Origin: Bacillus sp. 103mf
Lineage (GTDB): Bacteria > Bacillota > Bacilli > Bacillales > Bacillaceae_G
Direction: 5' to 3'
DNA length: 64,000 nt
Assembly: GCF_900116295.1 (NCBI RefSeq)
Contig: NZ_FPAF01000001.1
Coordinates: forward strand, 1,175,213-1,239,212
Shown here: positions 17,575 through 28,439 of the stretch, piece after piece
How positions within the stretch are numbered: the first letter of the stretch is position 1
How the letters are laid out: the number at the start of each line of letters is the position of its first letter
The notes under the pieces: generated by a model
The model's input: only the letters and a program-made list of their open reading frames with translations
Told to the model about the DNA's origin: nothing
The model's database searches: none
Made by a program: the position numbers and the translations under genes

Positions 17575-18378
17575 ATGGAAAATCGTCGCAATTTATTTTT
17601 CTTTTACGGTGATGATAAAGCAACACTTATCGAAAAAATGAAACCAGTATACGACATTTTAAAAGAAAACGGATTTACAATATTAGACCATCCACAGCAC
17701 GCAAATGCTATTGTTAGTGTTGGCGACGATGGTACATTTTTACAGGCTGTTAACAAAACAGGATTTCGTGAGGATTGTTTATACGCAGGGGTTTCGGCAA
17801 CAGATGATATTTCCTTTTACTGTGACTTCCACATCGACCACGTGGATAGCGCCCTTCAAGAAATCACAAAAAATGAAATTGAAGTAAGAAGATATCCAAC
17901 AATTCAAGTAACTGTCGATCATGACACATCTTTTCATTGCCTAAATGAATTCTCACTGCGCTCTAGCGTGATTAAAACATTTGTGTTAGATGTGTACATC
18001 GATGATTTATATTTTGAAACATTCAGAGGGGATGGCTTAGTCGTTTCTACCCCAACAGGAAGCACTGCATATAATAAATCACTAAGCGGAGCTGTCGTGG
18101 ATCCATTAATTCCATGTTTCCAAGTAAGTGAGCTTGCTTCTTTAAATAACAATACGTACCGGACCCTTGGTTCTCCATTCATCTTAAGCAACGATCGTAC
18201 GCTAACATTAAAATTAACTCATAATGACAAAGATTATCCTGTCATGGGTATGGATAACGAAGCACTTAGCATTAAACAAGTGGAAAAAGCAGTTGTACGT
18301 TTAAGCGATAAGCAAATCAAAACAGTGAAACTAAAAAACAATTCGTTCTGGGAAAAAGTACAAAGAACATTTTTATAA
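17575..18378 (+). CDS. ppnK2: NAD kinase (second Bacillus type, YtdI-like)
   Basis: Phosphorylates NAD to NADP. 267 residues. The GGDGT nucleotide motif appears as GDDGTFLQAV (residues 50-59), and PTGSTAYNKSLSGAVV near 162 is the conserved NAD-binding loop. The replacement of the first GG by GD is typical of the YtdI group. ATG 17575 has GGAGG eight bases upstream. The UAA stop is supplied by the first bases of a family B repeat. Confidence 0.94.
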   Translation: MENRRNLFFFYGDDKATLIEKMKPVYDILKENGFTILDHPQHANAIVSVGDDGTFLQAVNKTGFREDCLYAGVSATDDISFYCDFHIDHVDSALQEITKNEIEVRRYPTIQVTVDHDTSFHCLNEFSLRSSVIKTFVLDVYIDDLYFETFRGDGLVVSTPTGSTAYNKSLSGAVVDPLIPCFQVSELASLNNNTYRTLGSPFILSNDRTLTLKLTHNDKDYPVMGMDNEALSIKQVEKAVVRLSDKQIKTVKLKNNSFWEKVQRTFL

Positions 18379-18497
18379 AGTGAAACTTCCTTTTGGAGTG
18401 TTCTTCTCCAAAAGGTTAGTTGAACCAATTGGGCTTTTACGGACAGTTTTCTTCCCTGCTCTTCTCCAGCCTTTACTGCCCACAAATAGCGGGATAA
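18375..18497 (+). repeat. Family B repeat, copy B3 (variant interior)
   Basis: Begins ATAAAGTGAAACTTCC, the TAA being the NAD kinase stop, and ends TTACTGCCCACAAATAGCGG followed by GATAA. The interior is different from B1 and B6 but keeps a hairpin (CTTTTGGAG/CTCCAAAAG) and ATTGGGCTTTTACGGACAG. Confidence 0.75.
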
Positions 18498-18530
18498 GAA
18501 ATAAAGGCGGCATGTGCCGCCTTTATTTCT
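18497..18530. terminator. Bidirectional terminator between ppnK2 and ytcJ
   Basis: AGAAATAAAGGCGGCA and TGCCGCCTTTATTTCT form a perfect stem; the ytcJ stop codon lies within it. Confidence 0.8.
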
Positions 18531-20085
18531 TGTATACAACTTCACCATCCACAACTGTCATCATAACGTTTATCTCTTTTATTTCCTCTTCCTGCACATG
18601 AAATATATCTCTATCTAATATAGTAAAATCCGCCTCATACCCCGCTGCAATTTTCCCGCAGCTCTCTTCTTTTCCAATCGCATATGCACTTCCTGTTGTG
18701 AACAGTGAAACAGCTTCAAATACTGTTAACCTTTCTTCCGGCACGTAACAGTTTTCATCCACAAAGCTCTTTCTTGTTACGGCGCTGTATATACCTAAAA
18801 GCGGGTTAACCTGCTCGATTGGTGCATCCGAACCACCTGCGCAGTGCAAATCAGCAGAAAGAAGTGTTTTCCATGCATATGCATATCGAAGCCTTCGCTC
18901 CCCTAGCTTTTCAATAACAGATGGAAAGTCAGAAGAAACGAAGACAGGTTGAATATCTAAAATTGCCGGGAGCTTCTTCATGCGCCGGATTAATTCCTCA
19001 CGCACAAGCTGACAGTGAATAATCCGATCACGCTGCCCTGCTTTTGGCGGATGCATTTCAAGCGCATCAATTACATATTCAAGCGATAAATCACCAATTG
19101 TATGAATTGCGACGGGCATATGGAATTCTCTTGCTCGTTTTACGAGTTCCGCAAGTTCTTCATGAGAAAAAATAGCAACGCCATTCGTTTCCGTTGCATC
19201 TTCATATGGTTCACTAAGCAGCGCTGTTCGTCCGCCAAAGGAACCGTCTGAAAAAATTTTCATTGCCCCAAACTCAATATAATGTGTATTCTCATATTGC
19301 TCACGTTCGTGCGCTACTTCATGATGAACAAGAAGATGTGCTTTAAACGGCAAATTTCGAATCACTTCCGTAAAGGCATTGTACGTTTTTTGAAAACCAC
19401 CATAGTAGTTTAAGTCTTCTGTATGACCGCCAATTAGTCCATATTCCCAACAATCTTGAATTGCTGTTTGCAGCGCCTTCGTTAAATAAGCTGCATCGAT
19501 TTCCGGTAGAATAGGGGCGATTAAATCTTGCGCTTGTTCATACAATAAGCCTGTGAATTCACCATGTTGATCGCGTCCAATTTTTCCGCCTTTTGGGTCT
19601 TTTCTACCTTGCATAATTTCAGCTTTCTCAAAAATATAAGAGTTCACCAACGTTACATGACGGCAAACGCGTTTTAATAAAATAGGATGATGGCGTGACA
19701 AATCATCTAGATCCCGTTTATGTACATCTTTTCGGTCTGTAAAATTATTTTCATTCCAGCCCTCGCCAATAATCCATTCTCCTTGCTTCGTTGTTTTCAC
19801 TCGCTCAGCAACAAGGCTTAATACTTCCTGATAAGATGTGCATGCTGATAAATCTAAGCGAAGTAATCGCTCTCCGTGTCCAATAAGATGCATATGGCTA
19901 TCGACAAAACCAGGAAGCATTGTTTTTTCTTCTAAATCAACGAACTGCTTCGGATGATAACGAGCTTCTAACTCTTCTTTCGCTCCAACCTCAACAATTG
20001 TACCGTTTTCTACATAAACCGCTTCTACGACTCCTCCTTCTTCTTCCATCGTATAAATTTTTCCGCCGTGCCAAAGTTCTCCCAT
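18523..20085 (-). CDS. ytcJ: Amidohydrolase-superfamily protein (YtcJ-like)
   Basis: 520 residues, TIM-barrel amidohydrolase of the YtcJ/AepA group. Visible metal-binding motifs: DSHMHLIGHGER near residues 61-72, HTIGDLSLEY near 315 and the late Asp in AGGSDAPIEQVNPL near 420. These enzymes usually hydrolyse N-substituted amide or formamide substrates, but the substrate of YtcJ is not established. It sits beside the acyl-CoA synthetase gene as in Bacillus subtilis (ytcI-ytcJ). Probably cytoplasmic; no signal peptide. Confidence 0.9.
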   Translation of the reverse strand: MGELWHGGKIYTMEEEGGVVEAVYVENGTIVEVGAKEELEARYHPKQFVDLEEKTMLPGFVDSHMHLIGHGERLLRLDLSACTSYQEVLSLVAERVKTTKQGEWIIGEGWNENNFTDRKDVHKRDLDDLSRHHPILLKRVCRHVTLVNSYIFEKAEIMQGRKDPKGGKIGRDQHGEFTGLLYEQAQDLIAPILPEIDAAYLTKALQTAIQDCWEYGLIGGHTEDLNYYGGFQKTYNAFTEVIRNLPFKAHLLVHHEVAHEREQYENTHYIEFGAMKIFSDGSFGGRTALLSEPYEDATETNGVAIFSHEELAELVKRAREFHMPVAIHTIGDLSLEYVIDALEMHPPKAGQRDRIIHCQLVREELIRRMKKLPAILDIQPVFVSSDFPSVIEKLGERRLRYAYAWKTLLSADLHCAGGSDAPIEQVNPLLGIYSAVTRKSFVDENCYVPEERLTVFEAVSLFTTGSAYAIGKEESCGKIAAGYEADFTILDRDIFHVQEEEIKEINVMMTVVDGEVVYKK

Positions 20086-20173
20086 TTTCTTTCCCCCTAA
20101 ACTTTAACCTTATAACAACCTAATTATCTTAATTTTCTTATAACACTATTATAAAACAACCCCTCCCATTAAA

Positions 20174-20210
20174 CAAAAAAAACCCAATTCTATCCGGATA
20201 GAATTGGGCA
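20174..20210 (-). terminator. Terminator after ytcI
   Basis: CCCAATTCTATCC and GGATAGAATTGGG form a perfect 13-bp stem, followed on the minus strand by a run of T. Confidence 0.85.
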
Positions 20211-20227
20211 GAGTGAAATTTACAACA

Positions 20228-21814
20228 TTACTTTGAAGCCAATTCCATTTCACGTTTTCGCAGCTCCACGCGGCGAATTTTACCGGAAATCGTTTTTGGC
20301 AGTTCTTTTACAAATTCAATTTTACGCGGGTATTTATAAGGCGCCGTTAATTCTTTCACATGCTCTTGCAAGAGCAGAATTAACGTACTGTCTTGCTCAT
20401 CGATATTTTCTTTTAACACGATAAAGGCTTTTACGATGCTTCCTCGTATTTCATCTGGACTTGCCACAACCGCACATTCTCTGACGTATGGATGTTTAAC
20501 AAGTGCGTCCTCCACCTCAAACGGTCCAATTGTGTAGCCCGAGCTAATAATAATATCGTCGCCTCGCCCTTCAAACCAGAAGTAGCCATCTTCATCTTTT
20601 TTCGCTTGATCACCTGTAATGTAATACTCACCGCGAAATTGCATAGCCGTGCGCTCCGAGTCTTTATAGTACTGTTTAAATAATGCTGGTGTTTTCACGT
20701 GCACTGCAATATCTCCTACTTCTCCTGGAAGAACTGGCTGACCATCTTCATCCACAATATCAACTTGATTGCCTGGCGTCGGTTTCCCCATGGAACCAGG
20801 TTTTATTTCCATTCCTTTTAATACGCCAACAAGTAATGTATTTTCTGTTTGACCATATCCATCACGAACCGTTACATGAAAATAATTTCGAAATGTATCA
20901 ATAACCTCTCTGTTCAATGGCTCTCCTGCTGAAACCGCACTATGCAAGGAAGAGAGGTCATATCGCTGTAAGTTCTCCACTTTCGCCATTAAACGATATT
21001 CGGTCGGTGTGCAGCACAGTACATTTACTTTATTATCACTTAATAATTCTAAATATGTTTCTGGATCAAATTTCCCGTGATACACAAATCCTGTTGCACC
21101 TGAACCGAGCGTTGCAAGAAATGGACTCCACACCCACTTTTGCCATCCTGGACTTGCTGTTGCCCATACAACGTCATTCTCTTCAATTGCTAACCAATTT
21201 GCAGCGCTCGTACGAAGATGAGCATATGCCCAAGCATGGGTATGTACAACGCCCTTTGGATTACCCGTCGTTCCAGATGTATACGATAAGAAAACCATAT
21301 CATCACACTTTGTCTCTGCCATTTCTAATACAGCACTCTCTGCTTTAAGCGCTTCCCCTATATTGTTCCAGCCTTCTAACGGTTTTTCGCTTAATACAAA
21401 TTTATGAAGGGAATGCACTGCTTCGATTCCGTCGAATTGTCCTACATACGGTTCATAACTCACAATCGCTTTTACCTCTCCGTGCTCGATTCGGTATTCA
21501 ATATCTTTTTTTCGCAGCATTTCTGAACTTGGAATGACAACAAATCCCACTTTAATTGCAGCAATATACGTCATATATGTTTCAATGAGACGCGGCATCA
21601 TAATAAGAAGCTTGTCCCCTTTTTGCAGGCCACTTTTTATAAAAGCGCTTCCAATTTTATTCGCTCCTTCTAACAATTCCCCATATGTAACTTCCCTTTT
21701 ATTCCCTTGATCATCTTGCCAAATAAGCGCAAGCCTATTTGGCTCACATGCATAACGCTCCATCTCTTCGACTAAATTATACATCGGCGGCGCTAATAGC
21801 TCTTCCCGGTTCAT
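20228..21814 (-). CDS. ytcI: Acyl-CoA synthetase, AMP-forming (YtcI/MbcS-like)
   Basis: 528 residues of the ANL superfamily. Motifs: SYTSGTTGNPKGVVHTHAW (P-loop, near 180), DGYGQTEN (near 320), TGDQAKKDEDGYFWFEGR (A7-A8) and the C-terminal lysine in PKTISGKIRRVELR. It resembles medium-chain/branched-chain acyl-CoA synthetases of Gram-positive bacteria, which activate short or branched acids for fatty-acid priming. Substrate is inferred. Monocistronic, with its own terminator. Confidence 0.9.
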   Translation of the reverse strand: MNREELLAPPMYNLVEEMERYACEPNRLALIWQDDQGNKREVTYGELLEGANKIGSAFIKSGLQKGDKLLIMMPRLIETYMTYIAAIKVGFVVIPSSEMLRKKDIEYRIEHGEVKAIVSYEPYVGQFDGIEAVHSLHKFVLSEKPLEGWNNIGEALKAESAVLEMAETKCDDMVFLSYTSGTTGNPKGVVHTHAWAYAHLRTSAANWLAIEENDVVWATASPGWQKWVWSPFLATLGSGATGFVYHGKFDPETYLELLSDNKVNVLCCTPTEYRLMAKVENLQRYDLSSLHSAVSAGEPLNREVIDTFRNYFHVTVRDGYGQTENTLLVGVLKGMEIKPGSMGKPTPGNQVDIVDEDGQPVLPGEVGDIAVHVKTPALFKQYYKDSERTAMQFRGEYYITGDQAKKDEDGYFWFEGRGDDIIISSGYTIGPFEVEDALVKHPYVRECAVVASPDEIRGSIVKAFIVLKENIDEQDSTLILLLQEHVKELTAPYKYPRKIEFVKELPKTISGKIRRVELRKREMELASK

Positions 21815-21966
21815 ACTCTTCCCCCTTTATTATGTCCATCCTCCTTTTAATAATAAAGAATTTTCTGTAAATTTAAAACTATCTTCTTTTGACAAATTGT
21901 TTTATATTTTGACCAGTTGGCTACAATAGTAGATGTTTTCTCTTATTTTTTGACATAAAACAACAA

Positions 21967-21996
21967 AAAGAAAGAGTGGGGAATCCCACTCTCTCT
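21967..21996 (-). terminator. Terminator after the SASP gene
   Basis: AGAGTGGG/CCCACTCT stem followed on the minus strand by TTTCTTTTTG. Nothing else is visible in 21815-21966. Confidence 0.8.
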
Positions 21997-22015
21997 AAGC
22001 CATTGTATATAGTTG

Positions 22016-22210
22016 TTATCGTTGGAAACCGCCTAATTGTTGTTCAGCCATTGCAACTAAACGTTTTGTGATTTCACCACCAACAGATCCGTTAGCACGA
22101 GATGTTGAATCTGGTCCAAGTTGTACACCAAACTCTTGAGCGATTTCGTATTTCATTTGATCTAAAGCAGCTTGCGCACCAGCAACTGCTAATTTATTTG
22201 TGTTTGCCAT
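22016..22210 (-). CDS. Small acid-soluble spore protein, alpha/beta type
   Basis: 64 residues with both SASP signatures: [20 protein letters not shown] (holding the GPR protease site between Glu and Ile/Phe) and [13 protein letters not shown]. These proteins coat spore DNA and protect it from UV, then are degraded at germination for amino acids. AAGGAGGTG precedes the ATG. A sigma-G-like promoter is upstream, so expression should be in the forespore. Confidence 0.96.
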   Translation of the reverse strand: MANTNKLAVAGAQAALDQMKYEIAQEFGVQLGPDSTSRANGSVGGEITKRLVAMAEQQLGGFQR

Positions 22211-22233
22211 ATGGTATCACCTCCTTGTGAGTA

Positions 22234-22263
22234 TAGAGTGTGATAAACCATACAGCTTCATAC
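22234..22263 (-). promoter_or_regulatory. Sigma-G-like promoter of the SASP gene
   Basis: Minus strand GTATG, 18 bases, CACTCTA, close to the forespore consensus GHATR-N17/18-CATnnTA, about 25 bases before the start codon. Confidence 0.5.
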
Positions 22264-22289
22264 ATATCTTTTAATGGTAATTTATGGTT

Positions 22290-23507
<1,218 letters not shown>

Positions 23508-24650
23508 TTACCTCATCACTTCATATAATTTTGGCAATGTTTCTTTTATAATTCCTTCAAATTGTTTTACTTCTTCCAGCGTATTTTCCGCAGTTAAACT
23601 GATACGAATCGCACTTTCTGCTACTGTATGCGGCAAACCCATCGCTAGTAAAACGCGGCTTACTTCGTTTGCTCTTGACGAACAAGCAGACTTTGTTGAC
23701 ACATACACACCACGTTCTTCCAAAGCATGCACAACAACTTCTGGCTTTAATCCCACAAATGATACGTTTAAAATATGTGGTGCCGTATGTTCTTTCGGTG
23801 TATTAATTGTAACATCCTTCATGCCCTTAAACATACGAATGAGTTCTTCTTTTAACGTTCGAAGATGCCTCATATTTTCTGACTGTTTTTCTAAAGTCAT
23901 TCGCAAAGCTTTTATCATCGCAACAATTCCTGGCAAGTTTTCTGTACCAGAACGGTAACGCAATTCTTGTCCACCACCTGATAAAACCGGGTCGAGCCTT
24001 ACACCATCACGAACATATAGAAGTCCTGTTCCTTTTACACTATGGAACTTATGTCCCGAAATCGTGCAAAGGTCAATATGATTTTCATACAAATCAAGCG
24101 GTACCTTTCCAATTCCTTGCACATGATCGACATGAAATCGTACTTTCGGATAGTTCGCTAACAACTTCCCAACTTCACCAACAGGCTGAATCGCTCCTGT
24201 TTCGTTATTGACGTGAATCATGGAAACAAGAATGGTATCATCTCGAAGAGCACGTTTTACATCTTCTACTGATACAACACCATTTTCATTTACCGGCAAA
24301 TATGTAACGTCAAAACCAAGATTTTCCAGTTGTTTATATGCTTCAAACACAGAAGCGTGTTCAATGTTTGTTGTAATCATATGCTTACCACGGGAGCGAT
24401 TTTTCATCGCAATCCCCTTAATTGCAAGGTTATTTCCTTCTGTTCCTCCAGACGTAAAGACAATTTCTGAAGGCTTTACACGAAGAAGCTGAGCTGCAAT
24501 CATACGTGATTGCGTTAATAAATGCTCTGATTCTCCTCCAAGGGAATGAATAGAAGAAGGATTTCCAAAATATTTTCCTGCAACTGTCACATAGGATTGC
24601 AAGGCTTCCGGGTACGGCTTTGTCGTCGCACTATTATCAAAGTAAATCAT
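23508..24650 (-). CDS. nifZ: Cysteine desulfurase partner of ThiI (NifZ/IscS-like)
   Basis: 380 residues, PLP-dependent class V aminotransferase fold. The PLP lysine is in TISGHKFHSVKGTG (near 202) and the catalytic cysteine in STKSACSSR (near 323) on a long loop. It removes sulfur from cysteine as an enzyme persulfide. In Bacillus subtilis the nifZ-thiI pair supports 4-thiouridine in tRNA, and the same pairing here argues for that job rather than iron-sulfur assembly. Confidence 0.95.
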   Translation of the reverse strand: MIYFDNSATTKPYPEALQSYVTVAGKYFGNPSSIHSLGGESEHLLTQSRMIAAQLLRVKPSEIVFTSGGTEGNNLAIKGIAMKNRSRGKHMITTNIEHASVFEAYKQLENLGFDVTYLPVNENGVVSVEDVKRALRDDTILVSMIHVNNETGAIQPVGEVGKLLANYPKVRFHVDHVQGIGKVPLDLYENHIDLCTISGHKFHSVKGTGLLYVRDGVRLDPVLSGGGQELRYRSGTENLPGIVAMIKALRMTLEKQSENMRHLRTLKEELIRMFKGMKDVTINTPKEHTAPHILNVSFVGLKPEVVVHALEERGVYVSTKSACSSRANEVSRVLLAMGLPHTVAESAIRISLTAENTLEEVKQFEGIIKETLPKLYEVMR

Positions 24651-24682
24651 CGTTATTCCCCTTTCACCGATATCGAAATCCC

Positions 24683-24732
24683 ATAAAGTGAAACTTCCTT
24701 GCTTTACGAGAAAGATCCTCGTAGCGGGATAA
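24683..24732 (+). repeat. Family B repeat, short copy B4
   Basis: About 50 bp: ATAAAGTGAAACTTCC, a small hairpin (TTTACGAG/CTCGTAG imperfect), then CGGGATAA. Both termini are kept while almost all the interior is gone. Confidence 0.6.
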
Positions 24733-24885
24733 TCATATCATAAATTCATGTATTTCCGCTAAGCTTGCTCATAGTTTCCGTTATTAAAGCGGAAGTATGT
24801 CTACTTTTAACGAAAAAACGTCCCATATTCCGCTATTCATTATAGCAATATTACATGATAATGCATATAAAAGTTATTTGAACAA

Positions 24886-24919
24886 AAACAAACCCCTTAA
24901 GCAATTAAGGAGTTTGTTC
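24886..24919 (-). terminator. Terminator overlapping the ezrA stop codon
   Basis: On the minus strand AACAAACTCCTTAA pairs with TTAAGGGGTTTGTT and TTTG follows. The ezrA UAA lies within the stem. Confidence 0.75.
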
Positions 24920-26614
24920 TAAGTCAACAAATTCAGCAATCTTTTGGACAATACCTGGTTCAATTTGCTCTAATACAGAAGCTGCTTGTTCTAAAGCAGC
25001 ATCATATTCATATTCACGGAATAATTGCTCTGCGTTATCTAAGCTTTTCGCCAACATTTCATCATCGCTGCGGTAACGATTACCATACTGAATTAATTTT
25101 TCTACTAAATATGCTTGTTCAATTAACTCTTGTGTTGCTTCGTAAACACCATTTACAATAGCTACCGTTTCTTCTAGTGTACGATTCACCGCACCCATAT
25201 CAAGCGGCTTTAATTCTAGGTGCTCATACACACTTTGTATCGCATGTTGTCCATTTTGCAAGTCAGCCACAACATGATTTGGCAACCCAGGTAAATTCGA
25301 CTTTTGCATCATGCGCTTTGCTTCCATCATCGTATGACGCATTTCCTTTAACGCCTCACGCGCTTCAAACTCATCTTTACGCATCGTTTGCAACATGTCT
25401 TTGTACTCAGCATGAAGTACTTTTAATGTTTCACATTGCTCATAAATTTCTTCTAACTCTTCTCTAATCACAGAAAATGCGATATCTTGCTCTGCAATAC
25501 GAAGTTGCAACACTTCAAAACGCTTCATTAAGATGTGCATCTGTTTCTCAATCACTTTTTGAGATTCAATATCTTTTTCCTGTAATTGATAGCTTTGCTT
25601 CACAAATTGTGTTTCTGCTTTCGTTTCCAGCGCTTGCTCTCGAATTGTTTCTAAATCTTCGTACACAGTTACCGTCTGCTGTTCAACATAATGTTTGGCT
25701 CTTACTTCTAATTCTAATTGTTCATATAATGTATCAAGATGTCCTTTTAAGACTTCCACTTTTTCTTGTGCTTCCACTACGTGTAAAGATTCTAAATCGG
25801 CAAGGCATGTTTGCAGTTGTTTGTTCATCTCTCTTACTTCTTTGGGGATTTCTAAATGATTTAATACATAGCCTTGTTTTTTCATATCGTCGTGACCTTG
25901 TGATAAATCTTCTAATTGCACTGGTAATGTCGCTTGACATTCTACTAATAGCTCTGGTACTTCATGCACAATTACTTCCAAATGTGTTAGTCCTTCTTCT
26001 AAACTCGCCACAATTTCACGTGCTTTTAAGTAATCTCCATTTTGTGTTGCTTCTTCAAACGTTTGAAATTTCTTTGACTCTACATCAAGCAGCCCTTCAA
26101 TCTTCTTCTCGGCTGAACCGAACATATGGCGATGAGCAAGCACACTTTTTTTCAAATTGCGATATGTATCACGCAACTGCTCAATTTCCAAATTGTTTTT
26201 TTCATAACTTTCCAACAATTCTTGTAGTTCATTTAAAATATCCATAATCCGATAATCTGCTTCATCTAAACTGCTTCTGGATTCATTAATTGTATGTTTT
26301 GCTTTTCGGAAGGAAAATTGCGCGGCAAATTTTTGAGCGCTTTCTAATTCTTTTTCTGCTTTCGGAAGAATATTAGCAACAATTTCATCCCATTCGTTGC
26401 GCCATTTTCCAAACAGCTCTTCTGTTTGTCCGGTCATCTTTAACTCTTTCACCCGTTTCAGTTCATCCGCTACAGGTTTATCCTTAATTTCTTTCTTCCA
26501 TTGCTCTAGTGCTTCGATATCTTTATATAAACGATTTCTCATCACAAGCTCTACGATAAGGAAGAGCAAGATAGCACTCACGATGATGATAACGATCGTT
26601 AAGATTGAATCCAT
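24905..26614 (-). CDS. ezrA: Septation ring formation regulator EzrA
   Basis: 569 residues. One N-terminal transmembrane helix (about residues 4-25) is followed by a very long coiled-coil region of spectrin-like repeats, rich in Glu, Gln and Leu. EzrA restrains FtsZ ring formation at the poles and takes part in division-site assembly. The cytoplasmic domain faces FtsZ. Gene position next to nifZ-thiI and refZ matches other Bacillus chromosomes. Monocistronic. Confidence 0.96.
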   Translation of the reverse strand: MDSILTIVIIIVSAILLFLIVELVMRNRLYKDIEALEQWKKEIKDKPVADELKRVKELKMTGQTEELFGKWRNEWDEIVANILPKAEKELESAQKFAAQFSFRKAKHTINESRSSLDEADYRIMDILNELQELLESYEKNNLEIEQLRDTYRNLKKSVLAHRHMFGSAEKKIEGLLDVESKKFQTFEEATQNGDYLKAREIVASLEEGLTHLEVIVHEVPELLVECQATLPVQLEDLSQGHDDMKKQGYVLNHLEIPKEVREMNKQLQTCLADLESLHVVEAQEKVEVLKGHLDTLYEQLELEVRAKHYVEQQTVTVYEDLETIREQALETKAETQFVKQSYQLQEKDIESQKVIEKQMHILMKRFEVLQLRIAEQDIAFSVIREELEEIYEQCETLKVLHAEYKDMLQTMRKDEFEAREALKEMRHTMMEAKRMMQKSNLPGLPNHVVADLQNGQHAIQSVYEHLELKPLDMGAVNRTLEETVAIVNGVYEATQELIEQAYLVEKLIQYGNRYRSDDEMLAKSLDNAEQLFREYEYDAALEQAASVLEQIEPGIVQKIAEFVDLEQTP

Positions 26615-26909
26615 TCAAAAGCCTCCTATTTATCTGTTTTTTGTCCGTTCCGTTTTTTAAAATGGAAGGCGTTATGTAAGAAAAGGGAAATCCCCCATAT
26701 TTAACAACTAGCAATGTATTAATCATACCATGTAATTATATGTTTTTGGCCTAGTTTTTCGAAAAATTTCATGAAAGAATTTACTACTTCCAAGTCGATC
26801 CCGTACACACCTCCAACCCAAAATTATAATTACGAAAAGTCTGTATTTTTTCAAAAACAATAACCACTATATAAGGATTTAAAAATGAGATACTCATTCA
26901 TAAAAAGCA
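26615..26909. other. Intergenic region upstream of ezrA, no gene seen
   Basis: AT-rich, with short open frames lacking ribosome sites. A GGAGGC ribosome site for ezrA is at about 26620. No promoter could be assigned with confidence. Confidence 0.4.
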
Positions 26910-26962
26910 AATAAAAACAGCTTATTCCCATACATATTGGCAACAAGCTGTTTTACGTTTTT
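26910..26962. terminator. Hairpin downstream of refZ
   Basis: AAAACAGCTT pairs with AAGCTGTTTT over a long loop; T-rich bases follow on both strands. Confidence 0.5.
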
Positions 26963-26971
26963 TTGTTTTCT

Positions 26972-27610
26972 TCATACATACGCCGCCCTCGGCAGAGGAT
27001 ATTGTAAATGCTCTGTACAAAGTGCTTGCTCCATCCACTTCTCTACTTCCCTCATATACATTTCGATAAAAAAGATTTCTGACGGAAAGGAATGTAGCAC
27101 TTCTGATATATATTGCGGATATAAATACGGCATACTAATCATTCCCTTTAACTGCGTCATAAACATCGCGAATGATACATTTTGAAATTCTTTGTTTTCC
27201 TGCCCTTGTCTAATGAGTTGCTCTATATAGTATCTCTCTTTTGAAAAGTAAATCGTCATAATTTCGCGGATTAGCGTGCTATCTAACGAAAGTTCTCTGT
27301 AGAAAAAACGAGTAAGTTCTCTTCGCTCAAATTGATATTGTAAAATATTTCTCACCATCTGAAATAATACTTCTTTTGAAGACAAAAAATTCCGCTGTTC
27401 AAATGTCATTTCAATAGTGCGTAAGTAGCCCTCTAAAAAGTCTGACACCAACTGTTCCAGTAAGCCTTGTTTCCCGGCAAAATAATACGAGATATTTGCA
27501 ACATTGACATCTGCTTGTTTCGCTATATCACGCACTGATGTACCATTATAGCCTTTCGCATAAAACAGTGAAATTGCCGCATCAATAATCTTCTGTCTCG
27601 CCTGTGTCAC
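26972..27610 (-). CDS. refZ: TetR-family DNA-binding protein RefZ (YttP)
   Basis: 212 residues. The N-terminal TetR helix-turn-helix includes GTSVRDIAKQADVNVANIS and YYFAGKQGLLEQLV, closely resembling RefZ. RefZ is made early in sporulation, binds palindromic sites near the origin, positions the chromosome in the forespore and can disturb FtsZ rings. I chose the GTG at 27610 because GGGAG lies seven bases upstream; an ATG at 27628 lies at the edge of the upstream repeat and lacks a site. The gene sits between ezrA and ytsP as in Bacillus subtilis. Confidence 0.88.
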   Translation of the reverse strand: MTQARQKIIDAAISLFYAKGYNGTSVRDIAKQADVNVANISYYFAGKQGLLEQLVSDFLEGYLRTIEMTFEQRNFLSSKEVLFQMVRNILQYQFERRELTRFFYRELSLDSTLIREIMTIYFSKERYYIEQLIRQGQENKEFQNVSFAMFMTQLKGMISMPYLYPQYISEVLHSFPSEIFFIEMYMREVEKWMEQALCTEHLQYPLPRAAYV

Positions 27611-27624
27611 ACACTCACTCCCTT

Positions 27625-27678
27625 TCATCCTGCTATTCGCGGGCAGTAAGACCCCCACTGATAGAAGTTTTACTTTAT
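27625..27678 (-). repeat. Family B repeat, short copy B5, in the refZ leader
   Basis: On the minus strand: ATAAAGTAAAACTTCTATCA, GTGGGGGTCTTACTGCCCGC, GAATAGCAGG. It ends about 15 bases before the refZ start, so it lies in the refZ 5' UTR or over its promoter. Confidence 0.7.
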
Positions 27679-27738
27679 CGAACAGCTCCCTTTTAACAAG
27701 CAGAAAAGGCACAATTAATTGAACTTGATGTAAATTTC

Positions 27739-27766
27739 TTGACTTTTAAGACAAATTCCTTTAATT
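27739..27766 (+). promoter_or_regulatory. Predicted promoter of ytsP
   Basis: TTGACT, 16 bases, TTAATT; the -35 is strong and the -10 weak. Confidence 0.4.
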
Positions 27767-27844
27767 TTCTATCGACAAAGTCTTGCGAATTATAGCTTAT
27801 TTTGCAATAACTTTACATTTACCTACAGAAAGGGCGGCGTTTCC

Positions 27845-28324
27845 ATGTTTACAGCAGAAGGATATACAGGTACACGTGAAGAGCAATACAGGGCAGTAAT
27901 TAAACAACTCGATGCTTTATTAACAGGTGAATCAAATGTAGTAGCTAACTTAGCAAATGCATCTGCTTTACTCAATGTGTTTTTACAAGATATTAACTGG
28001 GTAGGTTTTTATGTAACAGAAGGAAATCAGCTTGTACTTGGTCCATTTCAAGGATTACCAGCTTGTGTTCGCATTCCATTTGGCCGCGGTGTATGCGGCA
28101 CAGCAGCAGAAACGAAAACAACACAACTTGTCGCTGATGTTCACAAGTTCCCTGGACATATCGCCTGCGATGCAGCCTCTAATTCAGAAATTGTTATACC
28201 GCTTATCAAAAACGATGAAGTCATCGGCGTACTAGACATCGATAGTCCAACTAAAGGGCGCTTCGATGAAATAGATCAAACATATTTAGAGAAATTTGTC
28301 GCAACTTTATTGAAACATATATAA
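27845..28324 (+). CDS. ytsP: GAF-domain free methionine-(R)-sulfoxide reductase (YtsP)
   Basis: 159 residues, a single GAF domain of the fRMsr type. Cys74 (GLPACVRIPFG), Cys84 (GRGVCGTAAET) and Cys108 (PGHIACDAASN) have the family spacing and make the catalytic set. The enzyme reduces free methionine-R-sulfoxide with thioredoxin and protects against oxidation. AAAGGGCGG precedes the ATG. Divergent from refZ; followed by a good terminator. Confidence 0.92.
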   Translation: MFTAEGYTGTREEQYRAVIKQLDALLTGESNVVANLANASALLNVFLQDINWVGFYVTEGNQLVLGPFQGLPACVRIPFGRGVCGTAAETKTTQLVADVHKFPGHIACDAASNSEIVIPLIKNDEVIGVLDIDSPTKGRFDEIDQTYLEKFVATLLKHI

Positions 28325-28330
28325 TGCAAA

Positions 28331-28357
28331 GGAGCTGACTTAGGGTCAGCTCTTTTT
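28331..28357 (+). terminator. Terminator after ytsP
   Basis: GAGCTGAC/GTCAGCTC stem with TTTTT after it. Confidence 0.85.
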
Positions 28358-28439
28358 AGTGCGTTTGGAGCGTCGAACATCGTCGAAGGGTCTTTATATC
28401 GTGTCGAATCGCCGATATATTGGATAGACGGCATTTTTC

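Noticed and set aside
20917-21348. A 143-codon open frame opposite ytcI
   Set aside because: Lies wholly within a well-supported acyl-CoA synthetase gene on the other strand and has no ribosome site or family features.
25477-26247. A 256-codon open frame opposite ezrA, Leu-rich
   Set aside because: It is antisense to the long coiled-coil gene; the Leu/Gln richness is the mirror of Glu/Lys codons in ezrA. No ribosome site.
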